From an uncultured Eubacteriales bacterium (GTDB lineage: Bacteria > Bacillota > Clostridia > Oscillospirales > Acutalibacteraceae), in contig CAKSQO010000008.1 in assembly GCA_934486615.1 (NCBI GenBank), forward strand, positions 1 through 64,000: DNA of 64,000 bases, given 5' to 3'. The notes beneath the pieces were generated by a model. That model was not told the origin of the DNA and did not search any database. It saw only the letters and a list, made by a program, of their open reading frames with translations. Position numbers and translations under genes: made by a program. Positions 32,579 to 41,643 of the stretch are shown one piece after another; position 1 is the first letter of the stretch; every line of letters starts with the position of its first letter.

Positions 32579-32875
32579 ATGGAAAAATGCTGCTGCGATA
32601 AATCGACCGTCAGAACCGACGATCAAAAAAAGAAGCTTATCAACCGCTTAAAGCGCATAGAGGGGCAAATTCGCGGGCTTCAGACGATGATTGAAAACAA
32701 CTCTTACTGCAACGACGTGCTCGTTCAGTCGGCCGCCGTCAATGCCGCCGTGAGCGCCTTTGAGCGAGAGTTGCTGTCGAGCCACATTCACACCTGCGTT
32801 GCGCGCGACATCAGAAACGGTAACGACGAGGTTATCGACGAGCTTGTGGCGACGCTGCAGAAACTGATGAAATAA
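32579..32875 (+). CDS. csoR: CsoR-family copper-sensing repressor
   Basis: The 98-residue four-helix protein belongs to the CsoR/RcnR family: NRLKRIEGQIRGLQTMIENNSYCNDVLVQ, then LLSSHIHTCVARDI. The Cu(I) ligands Cys (in SYCNDV) and the His-x3-Cys pair (HIHTC) are present, which favours copper over nickel sensing. An extra CCC cluster is at residues 4-6. The start is the ATG at 32579 after AAAGGAG. It precedes copA and a copZ-like gene, and operator sites overlap its promoter. Confidence 0.93.
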   Translation: MEKCCCDKSTVRTDDQKKKLINRLKRIEGQIRGLQTMIENNSYCNDVLVQSAAVNAAVSAFERELLSSHIHTCVARDIRNGNDEVIDELVATLQKLMK

Positions 32876-32941
32876 TTCGAAAAAATCAGACAAACTGTAT
32901 TCAGCAAATATAATGAAAGCGAGGTTGAAAGTAAGGTTAAA

Positions 32942-35491
32942 ATGATGCAGCAATATAATGTAACGGGAATGAGCTGCGCGGCGTGCAGCGCCCGCGTTGA
33001 AAACGCCGTCTCAAAAGTGCCGGGCGTTACGTCGTGCTCTGTCAGCCTGCTGACGAACTCGATGGGCGTCGAAGGCACGGCAAGCGCGGACGCGATCATC
33101 GCGGCCGTAGTCGGTGCCGGCTACGGCGCAAGCATCAAGGGTGCAGAGGCTTCAAAGGCTAAATCCGACGACGCGCTCGCCGACCGTGAAACGCCGAAGC
33201 TCATCAAGCGACTGATATGGTCGGTCGCCTTCCTGCTTATACTGATGTACTTCTCAATGGGGCATATGATGTGGGGCTGGCCGGTGTCGAGCGCCATTGC
33301 CGACAACCACGTCGCGATGGGGCTTATCCAGCTGCTGCTTGCGGGAATAATACTTGTGATAAATCAGCGCTTCTTCATCAGCGGCACAAAGGCGCTTATC
33401 AAGCGCTCGCCGAATATGGACACGCTCGTAGCGCTCGGCTCGGCTGCTTCGTTCATCTGGAGCGTGGCGGCGCTGTTCATGATGACCGACGCGCAGCTTA
33501 AAGGCGATCACGCGCGCGTCATGCAGCTGATGGACGAGTTCTACTTCGAGTCGGCAGCGATGATAGTCACGCTGATAACCGTCGGAAAGACGCTCGAGTC
33601 CTATTCAAAGGGCCGCACGACCGACGCGATAAAGAGCCTGATGAAGCTTGCGCCGCAGACGGCTGCAGTACTGCGCGACGGCAATGAAGTGACCGTCGGC
33701 ATCGAGCAGGTGCGCAAGGGCGACATATTCGTCGTCCGCCCCGGCGAGAGCATACCCGTCGACGGCATTGTGCTCGAGGGCAGCTCGGCTGTGAACGAGT
33801 CGGCGCTGACAGGCGAAAGCATACCTGTTGACAAGACCTTGGGCGACTCTGTCTTTGCCGCGACGATAAATACCTCCGGCTTTTTAAAATGCGAGGCGTC
33901 CCGCGTCGGCGAGGACACCACCCTCTCGCAGATAATCAAAATGGTGAGCGACGCTGCAGCGACGAAAGCACCGATTTCCAAAATCGCCGACCGCGTTTCG
34001 GGCGTGTTCGTGCCTGTCGTTATCAGCCTTGCGGTGATAACCTTTGCGGTATGGCTGCTGCTCGGGCAGGAGTTCGCCTACGCGCTTGCACGCGGTATTT
34101 CGGTGCTCGTCATCAGCTGTCCGTGCGCGCTCGGACTGGCGACGCCGGTCGCGGTCATGGTCGGCAACGGTCTCGGCGCGAAGAACGGCATTCTGTTCAA
34201 AACAGCTGCTTCACTTGAAGCTGCGGGAAAAATCAAGTGCGTAGCCCTCGACAAGACGGGCACCATCACCGAGGGTCACCCGCGCGTGACCGACGTGCTC
34301 CCCTTCGATGTGAGCGAGAGCGAGCTAATCGCGGTAGCCTTTGCGCTTGAAGCCAGGAGCGAGCACCCGCTTGCGATTGCAGTATGCGAGTACGCGTCCG
34401 AGCGCGGCGTCAACGCTGCCGAAGTGAACGGCTTCGCCGCACTGCCGGGCAACGGTCTGAAAGCGACTTTAACGGGCAAAGAGCTGCTGGCGGGCAGCCT
34501 GCGCTTTATAAGTGAGAGCGTGACTGTCAGCGAAGAAGCGAAAAAGGCCGCCGAAGCCCTCGCGACCGACGGCAAAACTCCCCTGCTCTTTGCCGAGGGC
34601 GGGCGGCTAATCGGCATAATCGCCGTGGCCGACACTATCAAGCCCGACAGCCCGCGTGCCGTTGCAGAGCTTCGCGATATGGGCATTAAAGTTGTAATGC
34701 TCACGGGAGACAACGAGCGCACTGCCAAGGCAATCGGCGCGCTTGCGGGCGTTGACGAGGTCATAGCGGGAGTGCTGCCCGACGGCAAGGAAAGCGTTGT
34801 CCGCGAGCTTAAAAAGCACGGCTCGGTCGCGATGGTCGGCGACGGTATCAACGACGCTCCCGCCCTCACGAGCGCCGACATCGGCATAGCAATCGGAGCG
34901 GGAGCGGACGTAGCTATAGACGCGGCGGACGTGGTGCTGATGAAGAGCGCTCCGGCCGACGTGCCCGCCGCGATAAGGCTCAGCCGCGCAACTTTGCGCA
35001 ACATTCACGAGAATCTGTTCTGGGCGTTCATTTACAATATAATCGGTATACCGCTTGCAGCGGGCGTATTTGTTCCGTTCGGGCTTACGCTCAACCCGAT
35101 GTTCGGCGCGGCGGCGATGAGCCTGTCGAGCTTCTGCGTAGTGAGTAACGCGCTGCGGCTGAACTTTACGAAGATCTACGGCCGCAAGGCGGCGGTCGTC
35201 GGAGCAGCTCCTGTCTCCGCAGCTGCTCCCAAAATTGAAGCGAAAGCCGCCGAAGCCGAGAGCAGCGCCGACTGCACGCTGAAGATCAAAGGTATGATGT
35301 GCTCAAACTGCGAAGCTCACGTCAGGCAGGCGCTTGAAGCCCTCGACGGCGTTGACTCAGCCACAGCCGACTGCAAGTCGGGCACGGCTAAGGTGACCCT
35401 CAGCAAGCCGATAAGCGACGACATCTTCAAAAAAGCGGTTGCCGCTTGTGGATATAAAGTTCAAAAAATCACACGAAAAGGAGATAATTAA
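32942..35491 (+). CDS. copA: Copper-translocating P1B-type ATPase
   Basis: CopA exports Cu(I). The 849 residues comprise an N-terminal metal-binding domain with GMSCAACSARV (residues 9-19), membrane helices, the A-domain TGES, and the transmembrane SCPCALGLATP (CPC about 393-395). The phosphorylated Asp is in DKTGTITEGH (about 436), and GDGINDAPAL is present. After the last helices an Ala-rich linker leads to a second metal-binding domain at the C-terminus, GMMCSNCEAHV (about 783-793), an unusual position; most relatives carry such domains only at the N-terminus. It is the second gene of the csoR operon. Confidence 0.95.
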   Translation: MMQQYNVTGMSCAACSARVENAVSKVPGVTSCSVSLLTNSMGVEGTASADAIIAAVVGAGYGASIKGAEASKAKSDDALADRETPKLIKRLIWSVAFLLILMYFSMGHMMWGWPVSSAIADNHVAMGLIQLLLAGIILVINQRFFISGTKALIKRSPNMDTLVALGSAASFIWSVAALFMMTDAQLKGDHARVMQLMDEFYFESAAMIVTLITVGKTLESYSKGRTTDAIKSLMKLAPQTAAVLRDGNEVTVGIEQVRKGDIFVVRPGESIPVDGIVLEGSSAVNESALTGESIPVDKTLGDSVFAATINTSGFLKCEASRVGEDTTLSQIIKMVSDAAATKAPISKIADRVSGVFVPVVISLAVITFAVWLLLGQEFAYALARGISVLVISCPCALGLATPVAVMVGNGLGAKNGILFKTAASLEAAGKIKCVALDKTGTITEGHPRVTDVLPFDVSESELIAVAFALEARSEHPLAIAVCEYASERGVNAAEVNGFAALPGNGLKATLTGKELLAGSLRFISESVTVSEEAKKAAEALATDGKTPLLFAEGGRLIGIIAVADTIKPDSPRAVAELRDMGIKVVMLTGDNERTAKAIGALAGVDEVIAGVLPDGKESVVRELKKHGSVAMVGDGINDAPALTSADIGIAIGAGADVAIDAADVVLMKSAPADVPAAIRLSRATLRNIHENLFWAFIYNIIGIPLAAGVFVPFGLTLNPMFGAAAMSLSSFCVVSNALRLNFTKIYGRKAAVVGAAPVSAAAPKIEAKAAEAESSADCTLKIKGMMCSNCEAHVRQALEALDGVDSATADCKSGTAKVTLSKPISDDIFKKAVAACGYKVQKITRKGDN

Positions 35492-35492
35492 A

Positions 35493-35747
35493 ATGACCAA
35501 AACCACTCTTAAAATCGACGGAATGATGTGCGGAATGTGCGAATCACATATGAACGAAGCTATCCGCAGCCACTTCAACGTAAAGAAGGTCACTTCTTCT
35601 CACTCGAGCGGCGAGTGCGTCATAATCAGCGAAGAACCGCTTGACGAGGCGAAAGTTGCCGAAGCGATCGCTCCGACGGGCTACAAGCTGCTCGGCGTAA
35701 CAAGCGAGCCGTATGAAAAGAAAGGGCTTTTCGGCTTCGGAAAATAA
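35493..35747 (+). CDS. copZ: CopZ-like copper chaperone (HMA domain)
   Basis: The single heavy-metal-associated domain has GMMCGMCESHMNEAI, so the CxxC motif is intact, then a GECVIISEEPLDEAKVAEAI core and a short tail ending KKGLFGFGK. At 84 residues it is a little longer than Bacillus CopZ. Its sequence resembles the C-terminal domain of the neighbouring CopA, so one may derive from the other. AAGGAGATAATTAAA precedes the ATG, one base after the copA stop. It should deliver Cu(I) to CopA. Confidence 0.9.
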   Translation: MTKTTLKIDGMMCGMCESHMNEAIRSHFNVKKVTSSHSSGECVIISEEPLDEAKVAEAIAPTGYKLLGVTSEPYEKKGLFGFGK

Positions 35748-35760
35748 ACAAAAAACAGAC

Positions 35761-35805
35761 AACAGTCCGCACGGTGAAATTTAAGCCGTTCGGGCTGTTT
35801 TTTTG
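35761..35805 (+). terminator. Terminator of the copper operon
   Basis: AACAGTCCG pairs with CGGGCTGTT (one G-U), with an inner ACGG/CCGT helix, followed by TTTTTTT. Confidence 0.85.
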
Positions 35806-35820
35806 TGCATGAATGATTTT

Positions 35821-35920
35821 TGAAATATTTTGAAATAATATGAAAACTTTTGCTTGACAGTCTCGCTAAATTATGCTACTATATAGTCAGAACAAGTCAT
35901 AATATTTCAAATTATTTCAA
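35821..35920 (+). promoter_or_regulatory. Fructose operon promoter with phased operator-like repeats
   Basis: The promoter is TTGACA (35854-35859), 17 bases, TACTAT (35877-35882). Upstream, TGAAA occurs at 35821, 35831 and 35841, exactly ten bases apart. Downstream, TTTCA occurs in the opposite sense at 35905 and 35915. TGAAA-type repeats are typical of DeoR/FruR operators, so this looks like an autoregulated site for the next gene. Confidence 0.75.
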
Positions 35921-35937
35921 ACATAGAGGTGCTGCAA

Positions 35938-36687
35938 ATGCTCAGTGAAGAAAGATACCGTATGATTTTATCGGTGCTCAGCGCCAGAAGCACCGCCACG
36001 CTTGCCGAGCTGTGCGAGGTCATCGGCACGTCGGAGTCGACGGTGCGCCGCGACCTTGAACACCTTGCAAAGGCGGGCATGCTCAAGAAAGTGCGCGGCG
36101 GCGCAATGAGCATTCAGGCCGTAGGCGTTTATAAAGAAGCGAACGTCGAGGAAAAGATGAACCTCGCCGCGGACGAAAAGGAAGCCATCGCAAAGTACGC
36201 CGCTTCCACCATCAATAAGAACGACTTCGTCTTTATCGACGCGGGCACGACCACCGAGCGAATGATCGAGCACATCACCGAGCGCGACGTGACGTTCGTG
36301 ACCAACGGCTTTATTCACGCTCACCTGCTCGCGCGGCGCGGCTTTCGCGTGATACTCACGGGCGGCGAGGTCAAAGCCTCCACCGAGGCGCTCGTCGGCG
36401 TCAGCTGCGTTGAAGCGATTAAGAACTACAACTTCACCAAATGCTTTTTGGGCACAAACGGAATTTCGGCGCAGTGCGGGCTTACCACTCCCGAAATCGA
36501 CGAAGCGAGTGTCAAGCGTGCCGCCGCCGAGCAGAGCTACGTCACCTACATTCTGGCCGACAGCTCAAAATTCGGCAAGAATTCGGCCGTAACTTTTGCC
36601 GATATAAGAAAAGTGTGCATTATTACCGACAAACTGCCTGATAATAAATACAAGGATCTGACGATAATTAAGGAGGTGGATAAATGA
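35938..36687 (+). CDS. fruR: DeoR-family transcriptional repressor of the fructose operon
   Basis: The 249-residue protein has the DeoR N-terminal winged helix (SEERYRMILSVLSARSTATLAELCEVIGTSESTVRRDLEHLAKAG). The sugar-phosphate-binding domain follows, with FIDAGTTTERM, FVTNGF and an ILADSSKFGKNS segment. The start is the ATG at 35938 after GAGGTG; the frame opens at a GTG 9 bases earlier. The gene leads deoR-fruK-fruA-ptsH-ptsI, so fructose-1-phosphate is the likely inducer, as in other FruR proteins of this type. The gene symbol is by context. Confidence 0.9.
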   Translation: MLSEERYRMILSVLSARSTATLAELCEVIGTSESTVRRDLEHLAKAGMLKKVRGGAMSIQAVGVYKEANVEEKMNLAADEKEAIAKYAASTINKNDFVFIDAGTTTERMIEHITERDVTFVTNGFIHAHLLARRGFRVILTGGEVKASTEALVGVSCVEAIKNYNFTKCFLGTNGISAQCGLTTPEIDEASVKRAAAEQSYVTYILADSSKFGKNSAVTFADIRKVCIITDKLPDNKYKDLTIIKEVDK

Positions 36688-37586
36688 TCTGCACCGTTAC
36701 ATTCAACCCCGCCGTGGATTACGTCGTTCACGTCGACGAACTGACTCCGGGCACGATATGCCGCGCCAAAAGCGAGAGTATACACTTCGGCGGCAAAGGC
36801 ATAAACGTCTCCCTTATACTGCGCGAGCTTGGGATCGAGTCGGTTGCAACAGGCTTTATTGCGGGCTTTACGGGCCGAGCCGTCGCGGACGGAATTGACG
36901 GAGGCGGAATAATGAGCGACTTTGTGGAGCTTGAGAGCGGCTGCACCCGCATCAATGTAAAGCTCCGCTCGGGCTGCGAGACCGACATCAACGGTCAAGG
37001 GCCGAGCATCGGCAAGGCCGACTTCGAAAAGCTGCTTGAAAAGCTGAGCGTGCTCGGCGACGGCGACCTGCTCGTGCTTGCGGGCAGCGTGCCCGACTCC
37101 CTCCCCGACGACATATACGAGCGCATAATGGAGTCGCTTTTCGGGCGCGGCGTAAAGTTCGTCGTTGACGCGACGGGCGGGCTGCTCAAAAGCTGTCTGA
37201 AATTCTCACCTTGGCTGATAAAGCCGAATAATGACGAGCTGGGCGAGCTGTTCTCGACCAAAATCGACACGCAGGAGGAAGCCGCCGTTTACGCCGAAAA
37301 GCTGCTTGACCTCGGCGCGCAGAACGTGCTCGTCTCGATGGGCGGCAAGGGCGCCGTGCTCGTCGACTCAAGCAGAAGGACGCACTTCACAGAGGCTATA
37401 TCCGGCAAGGTCGTCAACACAGTCGGCGCCGGCGACTCGATGGTCGCAGGCTTCATAGCGGGCTTCAAAAACACCGGTGACTTTGACTGTGCGCTTGCTC
37501 TCGGCAGCGCCGCAGGCAGCGCAACCGCCTTTTCCGAGGGGCTTGCAAAGGGCGACGACATAATGAAACTTTTCCGTAAAAACTAA
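36684..37586 (+). CDS. fruK: 1-phosphofructokinase
   Basis: FruK phosphorylates fructose-1-phosphate to fructose-1,6-bisphosphate. The 300-residue PfkB-family kinase starts ICTVTFNPAVDYVVHVDEL, has the GGKGINVS signature (about 34-41), the anion-hole/catalytic GAGDSMVAGFIAGF near the C-terminus (Asp as base) and the KPNNDELGELF segment. Its ATG overlaps the repressor stop (ATGA). Context with fruA makes 1-phosphofructokinase more likely than tagatose-6-phosphate kinase. Confidence 0.95.
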   Translation: MICTVTFNPAVDYVVHVDELTPGTICRAKSESIHFGGKGINVSLILRELGIESVATGFIAGFTGRAVADGIDGGGIMSDFVELESGCTRINVKLRSGCETDINGQGPSIGKADFEKLLEKLSVLGDGDLLVLAGSVPDSLPDDIYERIMESLFGRGVKFVVDATGGLLKSCLKFSPWLIKPNNDELGELFSTKIDTQEEAAVYAEKLLDLGAQNVLVSMGGKGAVLVDSSRRTHFTEAISGKVVNTVGAGDSMVAGFIAGFKNTGDFDCALALGSAAGSATAFSEGLAKGDDIMKLFRKN

Positions 37587-37609
37587 ATTTATTTAAGGAG
37601 GAAAAACCA

Positions 37610-39514
37610 ATGAGGATAACCGATCTTTTAAGTGAAAAAAGCATTGCCCTCAGCGCTTCCCCGAAGAATAAAGCAGAAGCGATCGACGAGCTTATCGCGC
37701 TGCACGAAGCGGCGGGCAACCTGAACGACTGTGACGAGTACAAGGCGGCAATTCTCGCCCGCGAGCAGCAGGGCTCGACCGCCGTGGGAGACGGCATCGC
37801 CATTCCCCACGCCAAGACCGAAGCCGTCGGCAAGGCTGGGCTTGCGGCCATGACCGTGCCAAACGGCGTCGACTACGAGGCGCTCGACGGCAAGCCGAGC
37901 GAGCTGCTGTTTATGATAGCCGCACCCAAGGACGGCGACCTGCACCTTGAGGTGCTCTCGCGCCTGATGACCCTGCTTATGGACGAGGACTTCAGAAACG
38001 AGCTTATGTCGGCCGGAAGCAAGAAGCAGTTCATCGACATAATCAACCGCAAGGAGCAGGAGAAGTACCCCGACGATAAGCCCGCCAAATCTGCCGAAAG
38101 CACCGCGTACCGCGTACTGGCAGTCACCGCTTGTCCGACCGGCATCGCACACACTTATATGGCGGCAGAAGCCATTGAAAAAGCAGGCAAGGAAATGGGC
38201 ATCGCCGTAAAGGTCGAGACAAACGGCTCGGGCGGCGTTAAGAACAGGCTCACCTCCGCCGAGATCGAAGCGGCCGACGGAATTATCATCGCAGCCGACA
38301 AGGAGGTCGAAACCGCGCGCTTTGACGGCAAAAAGGTCGTAAGCGTCAAGGTTTCCGACGGTATAAAGAAGCCGAAAGAGCTTATAGAGCGCGTAATAAA
38401 CGGCGAGGCTTCGGTCTATCACAGCTCAGCCGCAAAGGTCGAAAGCAGCGACTCGGGCGACAGCTTCGGCCGCCGCATTTACAAGCAGCTGATGAACGGC
38501 GTATCGAATATGCTGCCGTTCGTCGTCGCAGGCGGAATTTTCATTGCGATAGCGTTCCTTATCGACTCGCTTTCGGGCGCTCCGCAGGACTCGAACTTCG
38601 GCACCAACACCGCTGCCGCCGCGTTCTTCAAGACCATCGGCGACTATACGTTTAAGTTTATGATTCCCGTGCTCGCGGCCTTTATCGGCAAGGCGATTGC
38701 CGACCGTCCCGGCTTCCTCGTCGGTATGGTGGGCGGCTTCCTCGCAACGACGGGCTCGACCTTCGCCAATATAACGGGCGACGTGCCGTCGGGCTTCCTC
38801 GGCGCGCTGCTGGCGGGCTTTGCGGGCGGCTACCTGATGCTCGGGCTTGAAAAGCTGTGCGACAAGCTGCCGAAAGCGCTTGAGGGTATAAAGCCCGTGC
38901 TCATCTATCCCCTCGCGGGACTCGGAATCATCGCTGTAGTTATGTGCGCGGTCAATCCGATAATGGGTATGATTAATACAGGCCTTACCGACCTGCTCAA
39001 ATCGATGGGCGACACAAGCCGCGTGGCGCTCGGAGTGGTGCTCGGCGCTATGATGTCGATCGATATGGGCGGACCGTTTAACAAAGCGGCCTATGTTTTC
39101 GGCACGGCGGCAATCACCTCGGGCAACTACGATATAATGGCCGCAGTTATGATCGGCGGTATGGTTCCCCCGCTCGCGATCGCGCTTGCGACCACGTTCT
39201 TCAAAAGCAAGTTCACCGCCGAAGAGCGCAAGAGCGGCCCCGTCAACTATCTTATGGGACTCAGCTTCATCACCGAGGGCGCAATTCCCTACGCCGCGTC
39301 CGACCCGCTGCGAGTGATTCCCGCGTGTATGGTAGGAGCCGGACTCGCAGGCGGTCTGTCGATGTTTTTCAAGTGCACGCTTATGGCACCGCACGGTGGA
39401 ATCTTCGTTGTCGCGGTAATCGGCAACTGGCCGTTCTATCTGCTGTCTCTTGCTATCGGCTCTGTTGTTTCGATGCTGCTGCTCGGGCTGTTAAAAAAGA
39501 AAGTCAATCAATAG
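37610..39514 (+). CDS. fruA: PTS fructose-specific enzyme IIABC
   Basis: The 634-residue protein imports fructose and phosphorylates it at C1. Domain order is IIA with phospho-His67 in GIAIPHAK (about 1-150), then IIB with phospho-Cys175 in VTACPTGIAHTYMAAEA (about 165-265), then IIC with about nine membrane helices (about 290-630). IIC contains GGIFIAIAFLID, DMGGPFNKAAY and the FITEGAIPYA loop. It is downstream of fruK and upstream of ptsH-ptsI, so all components of the fructose phosphorelay are together. AAGGAGGAAAAACC precedes the ATG. Confidence 0.96.
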   Translation: MRITDLLSEKSIALSASPKNKAEAIDELIALHEAAGNLNDCDEYKAAILAREQQGSTAVGDGIAIPHAKTEAVGKAGLAAMTVPNGVDYEALDGKPSELLFMIAAPKDGDLHLEVLSRLMTLLMDEDFRNELMSAGSKKQFIDIINRKEQEKYPDDKPAKSAESTAYRVLAVTACPTGIAHTYMAAEAIEKAGKEMGIAVKVETNGSGGVKNRLTSAEIEAADGIIIAADKEVETARFDGKKVVSVKVSDGIKKPKELIERVINGEASVYHSSAAKVESSDSGDSFGRRIYKQLMNGVSNMLPFVVAGGIFIAIAFLIDSLSGAPQDSNFGTNTAAAAFFKTIGDYTFKFMIPVLAAFIGKAIADRPGFLVGMVGGFLATTGSTFANITGDVPSGFLGALLAGFAGGYLMLGLEKLCDKLPKALEGIKPVLIYPLAGLGIIAVVMCAVNPIMGMINTGLTDLLKSMGDTSRVALGVVLGAMMSIDMGGPFNKAAYVFGTAAITSGNYDIMAAVMIGGMVPPLAIALATTFFKSKFTAEERKSGPVNYLMGLSFITEGAIPYAASDPLRVIPACMVGAGLAGGLSMFFKCTLMAPHGGIFVVAVIGNWPFYLLSLAIGSVVSMLLLGLLKKKVNQ

Positions 39515-39533
39515 TTTAAAGGAGTACTTCAAA

Positions 39534-39797
39534 ATGGTATCAAAGAAAGTAAAAGTAGTCAACGAGATGGGCTTTCATATGCGCCCTGCCACAGCGTTTG
39601 CAAATGCAATGGCCAAGTATCCGTGCGAGATCACCATTAAGGTCAACGACCGCGACGTAAACGGTAAGAGTCTTATGAACATCATCGCCGCGTGCATCAA
39701 GTGCGGCACCGAAATAGAGATAGTCTGCGACGGCGAGCGCGAAGATGAAGCACTTAGCGAAGCGGTCGCCACAGTTGAAAACGGCTTCGGAGAATAA
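39534..39797 (+). CDS. ptsH: Phosphocarrier protein HPr
   Basis: At 87 residues it is standard length. The active site His15 lies in GFHMRPAT (the usual LHARPA changed at two positions), and Ser46 in NGKSLMNI is the HPr kinase site, so regulation by serine phosphorylation is likely. It is encoded in the fructose operon rather than as a separate ptsHI unit. It is followed by a terminator-like hairpin and ptsI. Confidence 0.96.
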   Translation: MVSKKVKVVNEMGFHMRPATAFANAMAKYPCEITIKVNDRDVNGKSLMNIIAACIKCGTEIEIVCDGEREDEALSEAVATVENGFGE

Positions 39798-39809
39798 TCC
39801 TATCAGTAC

Positions 39810-39845
39810 AAAGGCCTGCGGGCGAAAACAAGTCCGCAGGCCTTT
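39810..39845 (+). terminator. Intercistronic hairpin between ptsH and ptsI
   Basis: A perfect 12-bp stem AAAGGCCTGCGG and complement with a 12-base loop ends in CCTTTAAAG. It could act as a weak terminator or an mRNA stabiliser, giving more HPr than enzyme I. Confidence 0.75.
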
Positions 39846-39864
39846 AAAGAAAGCGGTGAAGAGT

Positions 39865-41568
39865 ATGTATAAGGGTATTGCAGGCTCAAGCGGCTACGGT
39901 ATCGGAAAGGCTGTTATATTTAAAGAGGCTGATTTGAGCTTTGAACATAAAAAAGGCTGTGACCCGCAGAGTGAAAAGGCACGCTTTGACAAGGCGGTTG
40001 ACGCTTTTACAAAACACAACGAGCAGCTGCGCGAGCGCATAACCGCTGCCGCGGGCGAAAAGCAGGGCGAGATAATCACAGGGCACATTATGATGCTTAA
40101 AGATCCGTTCTTCTGCGGCGAGATAGAAAAGCTGATTACCGCAGGCAACTGCGCCGAGGCGGCGGTCTGCGACATCTGCGATATGTTCATTACAATGTTC
40201 AGCTCGGTCGACGACGAGATAACGCGCCAGCGCGCCGCCGACGTAAAGGACGTCAAGGCTGAGCTGCTTGCGCTGCTGCTCGGCGTCAAAGCGGTCGATC
40301 TGTCTGTGCTTGAAAAAGGCAGCGTGCTCGTCACCGCAGAGCTTACACCGTCGATGACAGCGTGCATCGACCGCGAAAACATTGTCGCGGTTGTCACCGA
40401 AGAAGGCTCGATGACCTCGCACGCGGCGATACTCGCGCGCGCTATGGAAATCCCTGCAGTGCTGAGCGTGCAGGGCGCGACGCGTCTTATCAAAGACGGC
40501 GAGCAGATCATTGTCGACGGCTCGTCAGGTGAGGTTATCACCTCGCCCGACGAAGCGACGGCCGACGAATACCGCCGCAAAAAGCAGGAGTATACCCTCT
40601 CGGTCAAGGCGCTTGAAGCCTATCGCGGCAAACCCACCGCGACCAGCGACGGAATAAAGCTCGAGCTTGTTTCTAACATCGGCACGCCGGATGAAGCGGC
40701 GAAGGTCATCGACAACGACAGCGAGGGCGTGGGGCTGTTCCGCACAGAGTTTCTGTTTATGGACAGAAAGTCTGCGCCCACCGAGGACGAACAGTTTGCC
40801 GCCTATAAGAAGGTCGCCGAATCGCTGAACGGCAAGCCTGTTATAATCCGCACGCTCGACATCGGCGGAGATAAGGCTATTGACTGCCTCGGCCTTGAAA
40901 AAGAGGAAAATCCGTTTCTCGGTTACCGCGCGATACGCTACTGCCTCGGGCATAAAGAGCTGTTCAAAACACAGCTGCGTGCGCTGCTCAGAGCAGCCGC
41001 TTTCGGCGACATCAGAATTATGCTGCCGCTGATAACGGGAGTTGACGAGCTGCGTGCCGCCAAAGCGCTGATAAGCGAAGCGGCCGCCGAGCTTGAGTGC
41101 GATGGCAAAGAGCACCGCGCCGATGTGTCGGTCGGCGTTATGATCGAGACGCCCGCGGCCGTGATGAACGCCGATATGCTCGCCGAAGAGGCTGACTTCT
41201 TCAGCATCGGCACGAACGACCTGACAGGCTATACTATGGCGGTCGACCGCGGTAATGCGAACGTCGCCTATCTCTACTCGGCGCTGTCGCCCGCAGTCCT
41301 GCGCGCGATAAAGCACGTTGTTAAAGCGGCGCGAGCTGCTTCCGTTCCCGTCGGGATGTGCGGCGAGGCGGCCGCCGACAAGCGGCTGATTCCGCTGCTG
41401 ATCTCGTTCGGGCTGAATGAGTTCAGCGTGTCCCCCGTGTCGACCCTGCGCACCCGCAGTGAGATCGCACGCTGGAGCAAGGCCGACGCCGACGCTCTGG
41501 CCGAGCGCATTATGAAGCTCAAAACCGAGAGCGAGATCGCAGCAGCGCTTGAAGAAGCGACTGCATAG
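39865..41568 (+). CDS. ptsI: PTS enzyme I (phosphoenolpyruvate-protein phosphotransferase)
   Basis: Enzyme I passes phosphate from PEP to HPr. The 567-residue protein starts YKGIAGSSGYGIGKAV and carries the phospho-His in GSMTSHAAILARA (about residue 186). The PEP-binding domain includes GVGLFRTEFLFMDR, GGDKAIDCLG, RAIRYCL and the C-terminal GMCGEAAAD, with the Cys of the active site. The start at 39865 lies after the intercistronic hairpin with AAGCGGTGAAG upstream; the frame open from 39745 overlaps ptsH and is rejected. Confidence 0.96.
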   Translation: MYKGIAGSSGYGIGKAVIFKEADLSFEHKKGCDPQSEKARFDKAVDAFTKHNEQLRERITAAAGEKQGEIITGHIMMLKDPFFCGEIEKLITAGNCAEAAVCDICDMFITMFSSVDDEITRQRAADVKDVKAELLALLLGVKAVDLSVLEKGSVLVTAELTPSMTACIDRENIVAVVTEEGSMTSHAAILARAMEIPAVLSVQGATRLIKDGEQIIVDGSSGEVITSPDEATADEYRRKKQEYTLSVKALEAYRGKPTATSDGIKLELVSNIGTPDEAAKVIDNDSEGVGLFRTEFLFMDRKSAPTEDEQFAAYKKVAESLNGKPVIIRTLDIGGDKAIDCLGLEKEENPFLGYRAIRYCLGHKELFKTQLRALLRAAAFGDIRIMLPLITGVDELRAAKALISEAAAELECDGKEHRADVSVGVMIETPAAVMNADMLAEEADFFSIGTNDLTGYTMAVDRGNANVAYLYSALSPAVLRAIKHVVKAARAASVPVGMCGEAAADKRLIPLLISFGLNEFSVSPVSTLRTRSEIARWSKADADALAERIMKLKTESEIAAALEEATA

Positions 41569-41606
41569 CTTTCTCTCCTCTTTTAAAGCTGATTACGGCA
41601 CAAAAA

Positions 41607-41643
41607 AATGAGACAGCGGTAAATCACTTACTGCTGTCTCATT
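41607..41643 (-). terminator. Terminator overlapping the 3' end of the solute-binding lipoprotein gene
   Basis: On the minus strand AATGAGACAGC and complement form an 11-bp stem followed by seven T. The stop codon lies in the loop side of the hairpin. On the plus strand the same stem may also stop ptsI transcripts. Confidence 0.85.
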
